Origin: Pseudomonadota bacterium
GTDB lineage: Bacteria; Pseudomonadota; Alphaproteobacteria; Acetobacterales; Acetobacteraceae
Direction: 5' to 3'
NCBI GenBank assembly: GCA_021808055.1
Contig: JAKBCH010000047.1
Span: forward strand, 1-13,228
DNA: 13,228 nucleotides
Shown here: piece after piece, positions 7,190 through 13,228 of the stretch
Position numbering within the stretch: position 1 is the first letter of the stretch
How the letters are laid out: each line of letters starts with the position of its first letter
The notes under the pieces: model-generated
What the model was told of the DNA's origin: nothing
The model's database searches: none
The model's input: the letters and a program-made list of their open reading frames with translations, nothing else
Made by a program: the position numbers and the translations under genes

Positions 7190-7286
7190 TGCCCAGGAGA
7201 GGACTCGAACCTCCACGCCCTTGCGAGCGCTAGCACCTGAAGCTAGTGCGTCTACCAATTCCGCCACCTGGGCCTGCCATTTTTAA
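7180..7286. repeat. 10-bp inverted repeat flanking the tRNA-Leu gene
   Basis: TTAAAAATGG (7180-7189) and CCATTTTTAA (7277-7286) are perfect inverted copies on either side of the tRNA. The left arm includes the encoded CCA. In the precursor RNA the arms can pair and lengthen the acceptor helix across a small internal loop (CAG opposite the discriminator A). This is a direct observation; the effect on tRNA processing is inference. Confidence 0.7.
7187..7273 (-). tRNA. tRNA-Leu (anticodon CAG)
   Basis: The minus strand gives an 87-base class II tRNA with an encoded CCA end. The acceptor stem pairs GCCCAGG (7273-7267) with CCTGGGC (7197-7191), followed by discriminator A and CCA. The anticodon stem CTAGC/GCTAG encloses the loop TTCAGGT, so the anticodon is CAG, which reads the leucine codon CUG. 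A long variable arm (CGCTCGCAAGGGCG region) and a TTCGAGTCC T-loop are visible, as expected for leucine tRNA. CUG is a frequent leucine codon in the neighbouring genes. The gene lies between the divergent NDUFA9-like gene and the downstream nrnC. It carries no sign of an integrated element at its 3' end. Confidence 0.97.
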
Positions 7287-7373
7287 AAGCGCGCCGGTTG
7301 CCCGGTTTGCCATACGTGCCGAAGCATCGTGGGAGCGGCGTTTAACCCTCACTCAATCTGGCGTCAACATGGC

Positions 7374-7402
7374 TTGAGCGGGTTTTTCGCGCGGCCTACA
7401 AG
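7374..7402 (+). promoter_or_regulatory. Candidate sigma-70 promoter for the NDUFA9-like gene
   Basis: TTGAGC (7374-7379) and TACAAG (7397-7402) are spaced by 17 bases, each matching four of six consensus positions. The expected transcript start would be near 7409, leaving a short leader that carries AAGGGG (7418-7423) five bases before ATG 7429. Pattern-based only. Confidence 0.45.
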
Positions 7403-7428
7403 CAGGGCGAAAGAGAGAAGGGGCTTCT

Positions 7429-8367
7429 ATGCTGTCTGAACGTAAAATCGCCACGGTTTTTGGCGCTTCCGGGTTTTTGGGCCGTCATGTTGTGCAGCGC
7501 CTTGCCGCGCGCGGCTATATCGTTCGTGCTGCGGTGCGCGACACCGAAGCTGCGAAAATTCTCCGCCCCATGGGGGCTGCGGGGCAGATCATCTCGCTCT
7601 ATGCGCCGGTGTCTAACGAAGCTTTGGCGGCCCGCGCTATCGAGGGAGCAGATGTGGTGATCAACCTTGCTGGTATCCTCAAGGAATCACGCAAGGGAGA
7701 TTTTCAGCGCATCCATGCGGACGGTGCTGGCCGGGTGGCGCGGCTGGCTTACGCGGCCGGTGCCAGCCTCGTGCATGTTTCAGCCATCGGCGCCAACCCC
7801 GCCAGCCCTTCAGCGTATGCTCGCAGCAAAGGCGAGGGCGAGGCGGCGGTGAGAAGCGCGCACCCACAGGCCGCCATCCTGCGCCCGTCCATCATCTTCG
7901 GCCCGGAGGATGAATTCTTTAACCGCTTCGCGAAAATGGCGGTCGTCTTGCCGGTTCTCCCCGTTGTGCATGGCCAAACCAAGTTTCAGCCGGTTTATGT
8001 GGCCAATGTGGCGGATGCCGTGCTGGCGGCGCTGGGGCCCGCCGGGAAGGGCAAATTGTTCGAGCTGGGCGGCCCAGAGCAAAAATCATTCAAAGCCCTT
8101 ATTCAACACATGCTCGAGGTGATCGAACGCAAATCCTGCCTGTGGGACATGCCGATCGGGCTGGCGAAATTGGTGGCGATGATCCCCGGTTCCGGCCTTA
8201 CGTCTGACCAAATCATATTGCTCGGCACAGATAACGTGGTGGCACCGGGTATGTCCGGTTTGCAGGAACTTAGCATTGCCGCCACCCCGATGGACCTCGT
8301 CTTGCCGCAATATTTGGCGCGTTACCGTCTCGGCGGGCGCCGCCATGGTGATGTTTTTCATGAATAG
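7429..8367 (+). CDS. NDUFA9-like NAD(P)-binding protein (atypical/extended SDR)
   Basis: The 312-residue protein belongs to the NAD-dependent epimerase/SDR fold family that includes the complex I accessory subunit NDUFA9. The nucleotide-binding glycine motif FGASGFLG stands at 11-18, followed by a basic pair region (RAAVRD, 33-38) that may favour NADP(H). The strand-turn VVINLAGIL is at 76-84. The SDR triad appears retained: Ser118 (HVSAIGA), Tyr130 and Lys134 (YARSKGEGEAAV). LRPSIIFGPEDEFFNRFA (151-168) and FQPVYVANVADAV are typical of the NDUFA9 group. In alphaproteobacteria such proteins are commonly annotated as complex I NDUFA9-family subunits, yet no other nuo gene is in this window, so a role in complex I assembly or quinone-related metabolism is only inferred. 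ATG 7429 follows AAGGGG. A generic sugar-nucleotide epimerase is the main alternative, less likely from the motif set. Confidence 0.85.
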   Translation: MLSERKIATVFGASGFLGRHVVQRLAARGYIVRAAVRDTEAAKILRPMGAAGQIISLYAPVSNEALAARAIEGADVVINLAGILKESRKGDFQRIHADGAGRVARLAYAAGASLVHVSAIGANPASPSAYARSKGEGEAAVRSAHPQAAILRPSIIFGPEDEFFNRFAKMAVVLPVLPVVHGQTKFQPVYVANVADAVLAALGPAGKGKLFELGGPEQKSFKALIQHMLEVIERKSCLWDMPIGLAKLVAMIPGSGLTSDQIILLGTDNVVAPGMSGLQELSIAATPMDLVLPQYLARYRLGGRRHGDVFHE

Positions 8368-8564
8368 TACCGACTTGAGGCTTATTTTTTGCGGGATTTC
8401 GCAGGTCTTGGCCATAAAACCTGTGGCATTTGGAGAATTTATGTCAGCATAAGATAACCAATACGAAAAAATCCTTGGCGTTCAGCCATAAATCTCGCTA
8501 AGAGCGGGGCCTGTCCCTGTGGGGCGCTTTTGCGGCGTTCCACCCTTGTTTGCGAGCGAGATAA
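8368..8564 (+). other. Intergenic region before gltD
   Basis: No convincing gene lies in these 197 bases. A possible promoter is TTGGCG (8475-8480) with TAAGAG (8499-8504) at 18-base spacing, about 60 bases before gltD. Small dyads are CAGGT/ACCTG (8402-8406 and 8419-8423), TTATG/CATAA (8439-8443 and 8448-8452) and GTCCC/GGGGC (8513-8517 and 8521-8525, the last followed shortly by TTTT). A three-codon reading frame (ATG 8441 to TAA 8452) is preceded by GGAG at 8432-8435. None of these is strong alone. The region most likely holds the end of the upstream transcript and the gltDB promoter and leader. Confidence 0.4.
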
Positions 8565-9998
8565 ATGGCCGAACGGATGCTGAAGTTCATCACCCTGCCC
8601 CAGCAGACGCCTCAGAAGCGTCCCGCGGATACCCGCCGGGAGGATTTTGATGAAATTTATGATGATTTCCAGCCCGAGACGGCGGCGGCGCAAGCCAGCC
8701 GCTGCTCGCAATGCGGCATTCCGTTCTGCCAGGTGCATTGCCCGCTTTCCAACAACATCCCAGATTGGCTGAAGCTCACCGCCGAGGGGCGGCTTGAGGA
8801 AGCGTATGAGCTTTCCTCCGCAACCAACACATTTCCCGAAATTTGTGGCCGCATCTGCCCGCAAGACAGGCTGTGCGAAGGCAATTGCGTGATCGAAAAA
8901 GGCTTCGATTCGGTCACGATCGGTGCCGTTGAACGCTACATCACCGATACCGCGTTCGAGAATAACTGGGTCAAGCCCATCGCCCCTGCCTCAGAACGCC
9001 ATGAAACCGTGGGCATTATCGGCTCTGGTCCGGCGGGCTTGGCAGCGGCTGAGCGGCTGCGCGCGCAAGGCTATCAGGTCACGGTTTACGACCGGCATGA
9101 CCGCGTTGGCGGGCTGCTGATCTACGGCATTCCCGGCTTCAAGCTGGAGAAAGACATCGTACTGCGCCGCTGGAAATGGCTGGAGGATGGCGGCGTTAAG
9201 TTCGTGCTGAACGCTGATATCGGCGGCGCGGTGCCATTCGCTGAATTGCGCGCGAAGCACGACGCGGTACTGATCGCTACCGGGGTGTATAAGGCGCGCG
9301 AGATCGGTGGGCCGGGTGCCGGCCTGCCGGGTATCGTCAAGGCGCTGGATTTCCTCATCACCTCCAACCGCAAGAGCCTGGGCGATGCGGTGCCGGATTA
9401 TACTTCCGGCCTGCTGAACGCGGCTGGCAAGGATGTGGTTGTGGTGGGCGGCGGCGATACGGCGATGGATTGTGTGCGCACCGCCATTCGCCAGGGCGCG
9501 AAATCCGTCACCTGTCTGTACCGGCGCGACAAGCAGAACATGCCCGGCTCTTTGCGTGAGGTAAAAAACGCCGAGGAAGAAGGTGTCACCTTCACCTGGC
9601 TTTCAGCGCCGGAAGCGTTCCTGGGCGATGACAAAGTAACCGGCGTGCGCGCCGTGCGGATGCATCTTGGCCTGCCCGATGCATCCGGCAGGCAATCGGT
9701 TGAAGCGATCGAGAACTCTTCCTTCACCGTCCAGGCGGATCTTGTCATCAAGGCACTCGGCTTCGACCCCGAAGATCTGCCCACAGCCTTTAATGAACCG
9801 GCGCTGCAACTCACCGGCTGGGGCACGTTGAAGGTGAACCCTCGCAGTTTTGAAACCTCCTTGCCCGGCGTTTACGCCGCAGGCGATATTGTGCGTGGTG
9901 CCTCCCTCGTCGTCTGGGCCATCCGCGACGGGCGCGATGCCGCCGCCGCCATCCATCATTCCCTCCAAGCCGCCCACCGGGCGCAGGCCGCAGAGTAA
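8565..9998 (+). CDS. gltD: Glutamate synthase (NADPH) small (beta) subunit
   Basis: GltD takes electrons from NADPH through FAD and hands them by iron-sulfur clusters to the large subunit, which makes two glutamates from glutamine and 2-oxoglutarate. The 477-residue length is normal for the family. The N-terminal domain has two cysteine sets for low-potential 4Fe-4S clusters: Cys47, 50, 55 and 59 (CSQCGIPFCQVHC) and Cys94, 98, 104 and 108 (CGRICPQDRLCEGNC). The FAD-binding motif GIIGSGPAGLAAAE is at 150-163. The NADPH-binding motif VVVVGGGDTAMDC is at 291-303. The C-terminal FAD-contact motif GVYAAGDIVRGASLVVWAI ends the protein. ATG 8565 has only a weak GAG-type ribosome site (GCGAGCGAG), and ATG 8577 is a possible alternative. 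gltB follows after five bases, so the two subunits are co-transcribed. Related FeS/FAD proteins (PreT, NfnB) exist, but the gltB neighbour settles the identity. Confidence 0.97.
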   Translation: MAERMLKFITLPQQTPQKRPADTRREDFDEIYDDFQPETAAAQASRCSQCGIPFCQVHCPLSNNIPDWLKLTAEGRLEEAYELSSATNTFPEICGRICPQDRLCEGNCVIEKGFDSVTIGAVERYITDTAFENNWVKPIAPASERHETVGIIGSGPAGLAAAERLRAQGYQVTVYDRHDRVGGLLIYGIPGFKLEKDIVLRRWKWLEDGGVKFVLNADIGGAVPFAELRAKHDAVLIATGVYKAREIGGPGAGLPGIVKALDFLITSNRKSLGDAVPDYTSGLLNAAGKDVVVVGGGDTAMDCVRTAIRQGAKSVTCLYRRDKQNMPGSLREVKNAEEEGVTFTWLSAPEAFLGDDKVTGVRAVRMHLGLPDASGRQSVEAIENSSFTVQADLVIKALGFDPEDLPTAFNEPALQLTGWGTLKVNPRSFETSLPGVYAAGDIVRGASLVVWAIRDGRDAAAAIHHSLQAAHRAQAAE

Positions 9999-10003
9999 CC
10001 GCC

Positions 10004-13000
10004 ATGACCCATGAAAACGCGTCTGACTTTCTCGCCTCCTGGGATGCGAACAAGCAAATCCTGCGTGAAACCTATTTGCCCGGCCAGGAACATGATGCCT
10101 GTGGCGTCGGTCTTGTGGCAGCGTTGGACGGCAAAAAACGCCGTGACATCGTGCAGGCTGGCATCGATGCGCTGAAAGCCGTCTGGCATCGCGGTGCGGT
10201 GGATGCCGACGGCAAAACCGGCGATGGAGCTGGCATTCATATCGAAATCCCGCAGGATTTCTTTGCCGCTGAAATCAAGCGCGGCGGCGACAGGTTGCAC
10301 GAAGGTGCCATCGCGGTGGGCATGGTGTTCCTGCCTAAAACCGACCTTGGCGCGCAGGAGCGTTGTCGGCAGATCGTGGAAACCGAAATCCTGAATTTCG
10401 GCTACCGCATTTATGGTTGGCGGCAGGTGCCGATCAACGTCGCCTGTATCGGCGAGAAGGCCAATGCCACACGGCCCGAGATCGAGCAGATCATGCTCTG
10501 GAACGCGCGCGGTCTCTCCGAGGATGAGTTCGAGCGCGAGCTATACATCATCCGCCGCAAGATCGAGAAAGCGGCCATCGAGGCGCATGTGCCCGAGCTA
10601 TATCTTTGCTCGCTCTCCTGCCGCTCCATTGTTTACAAGGGCATGTTCCTGGCCGAAAGCCTAACGGATTTCTATCCAGATTTGTTGGATGCGCGTTTTG
10701 TCTCGCGTTTTGCCATTTACCACCAGCGTTATTCCACCAACACCTTTCCCACCTGGAAACTGGCCCAACCCTTCCGTATGTTGGCCCATAACGGCGAGAT
10801 CAATACCGTTACGGGCAACATCAACTGGATGCAGAGCCACGAAACCCGGCTTGGCGCAGAAGGGCTGAACGAGTTTCTGGATTACGTAAAACCTGTTGTG
10901 CAGGCTTCAGGGTCCGATACAGCTGCGCTGGATAATGTGTTCGAGCTGCTGGTGCGCGCCGGGCGCGACGCACCGATGGCAAAAACCTTGATGATCCCGC
11001 CTTCCATCTCCAGCGACGCGGCAATGCCACAGGCGCACAAGGATTTGTTTCTTTACTGCAATGCTGTGATGGAGCCTTGGGACGGCCCGGCGGCGGTGTG
11101 CGCCACGGATGGCCGCGTCGTCATCGCCGGTCTGGACCGTAACGGCCTGCGCCCCTTACGTTATTCCATTACCCGGCAGAACATGCTCATTGTCGGCTCC
11201 GAAACCGGCATGGTGAAGCTGGATGAGGAAGACATCGTCGAAAAAGGTGCCGTCGGCCCCGGCCAAACCATCGCCGTGGACCTTGATGAGTCGAAATTCT
11301 ACCACGATGCTGAATTGAAAGATCTGCTGGCTGCGCGGCAGGATTTCGCCGCCTGGACCAAGCGTATCACCGTCATCGACCATATCGTGAAAACCGATGC
11401 GCCAGAGCCCGTGCGCCTGGATTCAGAGGCATTGCGCCGCCGCCAACTTGCGGTCGGGTTCTCGCTTGAGGATATGGAGCTGATTTTGCACCCGATGGTG
11501 GACACCGCGCAGGAAGCCACGGGCTCCATGGGCGACGATACACCTGTCGCCGTGTTGTCAGACCGTTATCGCGGCTTACACCATTATTTCCGTCAGAGTT
11601 TTAGTCAGGTGACCAATCCGGCGATCGACTCCCTGCGTGAAACCAGGGTGATGTCGTTGAAAACCCGCCTCGGCAATCTCGGCAATGTGCTCGACGAAAA
11701 CGAGGAGCAATGCGACCTGCTGCAACTCGAATCGCCAGTGCTCTCCAGCGCTGAGTTCGAGGCGATGCGCCGCACCATGGGTGCCTCCGCCTGTGTGGTG
11801 GATGCCACCTTCAAAATCGCCAATGGGGAGGGCGGGCTTCGCCGCGCCATCGAACGCATCCGCCGTGAGGCCGAGGAAGGTGTGCGCGCCGGCTGCACGC
11901 ATGTCATCCTCACCGATGAAGGCATGAGCCCTGAGCGGGCGCCGATCCCGATGATTTTGGCCACGGGTGCGGTGCATACGCATCTCGTGCGCCAATCGCT
12001 GCGTACCTTTACCTCGCTTAACGTGCGTTCCTCGGAATGCCTGGACGTACATTATTTCGCGGTGCTGGTCGGCGTGGGTGCCACCACGGTGAATGCTTAT
12101 CTGGCGCAGGAATGCATCGCGGATCGCCATGCCCGCGGCCTGTTCGGCAATGTCTCGCTGAAGGAATGCGTCGCCCGGTATAAAAAAGCAGTGGATAAGG
12201 GGCTGCTGAAGGTGATGTCCAAGATGGGCATTTCCGTCATCTCCTCTTATCGCGGCGGCTATAATTTTGAGGCCATCGGGCTTTCCCGGGCGCTGGTGGG
12301 GGAGTTCTTCCCCGGCATGGCCTCGCGCATTTCCGGCATCGGCCTTCCTGGCATCGCGCATAAAGTGCTGGAGCTGCACAACAAAGCATGGAGTGGCGCG
12401 GCCGTGCCGTTGGATGCCGGCGGGTTGTACCGCCAGCGGCGCACCGGCGAGGCCCACGCGTTCGATAATAACGCCATCCATCTGTTGCAAACCGCAGTCG
12501 GCACCGGCTCCTACCGGATGTTCAAGAAATATTCAGAGATGGTGCGCAAGCAAAAGCCTGTGGCGCTGCGCGACCTGCTGGATTTCCGCATGGAGGGCTT
12601 AAGCCCGATCTCACCGGACGAGGTGGAGAGCATTACCTCCATCCGCAAGCGGCTGTTGGCCCCTGGCATCTCGCTGGGCGCGCTCAGCCCGGAAGCGCAT
12701 GAGACGCTCTCCATCGCCATGAACCGCATTGGCGCGCGCTCTGATTCCGGTGAGGGGGGTGAAGACCCTGCCCGCGCCGAGCCGCGCCCGAATGGCGATA
12801 ACGCCTCTTCTGCGATCAAGCAGATCGCCTCCGGCCGCTTCGGCGTCACGGCGGAATATCTGAATGACTGCAAGGAGATCGAGATCAAAGTAGCCCAAGG
12901 TGCGAAGCCGGGTGAGGGCGGGCAGTTGCCTGGCTTCAAGGTGACGGAGCTCATCGCCAGGCTGCGCCATTCCACGCCGGGCGTCACACTCATCTCTCCC

Positions 13001-13228
13001 CCGCCGCATCACGATATCTACTCCATCGAGGATCTGGCGCAGCTGATTTACGACCTGAAGCAGATCAACCCGCGCGCCACGGTCTGCGTGAAGCTGGTGG
13101 CTCGCTCTGGCATCGGCACCATCGCCGCTGGTGTGGCCAAAGCCAAGGCCGATGCGATTCTCATCTCCGGCCATGTCGGCGGCACCGGCGCTTCCCCGCA
13201 AAGCTCGGTGAAATATGCCGGTATGCCT
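10004..13228 (+). CDS. gltB: Glutamate synthase (NADPH) large (alpha) subunit, N-terminal 1075 residues
   Basis: The frame from ATG 10004 stays open for 1075 codons and leaves the window at its last base; I read it through without finding a stop or frameshift. The full protein is normally about 1500 residues. GltB hydrolyses glutamine, channels ammonia and reductively aminates 2-oxoglutarate. The class II glutaminase domain comes first: the catalytic cysteine is Cys33 (HDACGVGLVA), implying a 32-residue propeptide that is cleaved to expose it. It continues with TGDGAG (73-78) and HNGEINTVTGNINWM (262-276). The central domain (around residues 480-790) includes NPAIDSLRE. The FMN-binding synthase domain begins in the last third, with AKPGEGGQLPG (967-977) and GGTGASPQSS at 1059-1068. 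The cysteines of the 3Fe-4S cluster and the C-terminal beta-helix domain lie beyond the window. It starts five bases after the gltD stop with no clear Shine-Dalgarno sequence, suggesting translational coupling. Confidence 0.97.
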   Translation, partial: MTHENASDFLASWDANKQILRETYLPGQEHDACGVGLVAALDGKKRRDIVQAGIDALKAVWHRGAVDADGKTGDGAGIHIEIPQDFFAAEIKRGGDRLHEGAIAVGMVFLPKTDLGAQERCRQIVETEILNFGYRIYGWRQVPINVACIGEKANATRPEIEQIMLWNARGLSEDEFERELYIIRRKIEKAAIEAHVPELYLCSLSCRSIVYKGMFLAESLTDFYPDLLDARFVSRFAIYHQRYSTNTFPTWKLAQPFRMLAHNGEINTVTGNINWMQSHETRLGAEGLNEFLDYVKPVVQASGSDTAALDNVFELLVRAGRDAPMAKTLMIPPSISSDAAMPQAHKDLFLYCNAVMEPWDGPAAVCATDGRVVIAGLDRNGLRPLRYSITRQNMLIVGSETGMVKLDEEDIVEKGAVGPGQTIAVDLDESKFYHDAELKDLLAARQDFAAWTKRITVIDHIVKTDAPEPVRLDSEALRRRQLAVGFSLEDMELILHPMVDTAQEATGSMGDDTPVAVLSDRYRGLHHYFRQSFSQVTNPAIDSLRETRVMSLKTRLGNLGNVLDENEEQCDLLQLESPVLSSAEFEAMRRTMGASACVVDATFKIANGEGGLRRAIERIRREAEEGVRAGCTHVILTDEGMSPERAPIPMILATGAVHTHLVRQSLRTFTSLNVRSSECLDVHYFAVLVGVGATTVNAYLAQECIADRHARGLFGNVSLKECVARYKKAVDKGLLKVMSKMGISVISSYRGGYNFEAIGLSRALVGEFFPGMASRISGIGLPGIAHKVLELHNKAWSGAAVPLDAGGLYRQRRTGEAHAFDNNAIHLLQTAVGTGSYRMFKKYSEMVRKQKPVALRDLLDFRMEGLSPISPDEVESITSIRKRLLAPGISLGALSPEAHETLSIAMNRIGARSDSGEGGEDPARAEPRPNGDNASSAIKQIASGRFGVTAEYLNDCKEIEIKVAQGAKPGEGGQLPGFKVTELIARLRHSTPGVTLISPPPHHDIYSIEDLAQLIYDLKQINPRATVCVKLVARSGIGTIAAGVAKAKADAILISGHVGGTGASPQSSVKYAGMP

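Noticed and set aside
7187..7273. tRNA-Leu as an integration site for a mobile element
   Set aside because: No integrase, direct repeat of the tRNA 3' end or foreign-looking gene is found on either side in this window.
8520..8533. Possible sigma-54 promoter before gltD (TGGGG...TTGC)
   Set aside because: The GG and GC elements are at least one base too close for the strict -24/-12 spacing, so it is not a credible RpoN site.
8439..8864. 141-codon minus-strand frame overlapping the gltD start
   Set aside because: Most of it is antisense to the cysteine-rich gltD N-terminus and no family is recognisable.
11576..12490. 304-codon open frame on the minus strand inside gltB
   Set aside because: It lies opposite a coding sequence with strong GltB motifs, has no recognisable domain or ribosome site, and reflects GC-biased codon use.
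12611..13201. 196-codon minus-strand frame opposite the gltB FMN domain
   Set aside because: It is a shadow of gltB; the plus frame carries the conserved GEGGQLPG and GGTGASP motifs.
1..13228. An undescribed defence, mobile or biosynthetic system
   Set aside because: All long coding regions belong to known housekeeping families in familiar neighbourhoods; no repeat array, unknown gene cluster or unexplained gap over 200 bases is present.

Overview
The window looks like chromosomal DNA of a moderately GC-rich alphaproteobacterium. The gene order nrnC (rnd-like)-lptC-lptA-lptB-rpoN-hpf, the short DEDDy exonuclease and the lone NDUFA9-like protein all fit that class. An acidophilic or acetic-acid-type relative (Acetobacteraceae) is my best guess, but that rests on gene-content impression, not on a search. 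I see no insertion sequence, integrase, phage gene, CRISPR array or toxin/defence gene. Every protein is a recognisable housekeeping family.

Left (1-1720, + strand): the C-terminal 60 % of a class II fumarase (fumC), then type I methionine aminopeptidase (map) behind a plausible promoter. A hairpin at 1730-1753 separates map from the convergent block.

Middle (1765-7273, - strand, read right to left): tRNA-Leu(CAG), a NrnC-type DEDDy exonuclease, then lptC-lptA-lptB (lipopolysaccharide export; lptC/lptA overlap by 4 bases and lptA/lptB are 1 base apart), rpoN (sigma-54) and a long-form hibernation factor hpf. This is the classical envelope/sigma-54/ribosome-hibernation cluster. It ends at hpf, and ptsN, which often follows, is not there.

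Right (7429-13228, + strand): an NDUFA9-like extended SDR protein with its own promoter-like sequence. Next comes a 197-bp intergenic region, then gltD and gltB for NADPH-glutamate synthase, in the order small subunit first. gltB runs off the window after 1075 open codons.

Functional links: LptC, LptA and LptB are three parts of one LPS transport machine. RpoN and GltDB both concern nitrogen metabolism, though I found no correctly spaced sigma-54 promoter before gltD. I did not find an undescribed system here. The observations worth a second look are modest: the exonuclease is better read as NrnC than RNase D, the tRNA-Leu gene is framed by an inverted repeat that ends in a U-run, a hairpin sits where the lptC ribosome-binding site should be, LptA has an internal duplication, and a few leader or junction dyads are present.
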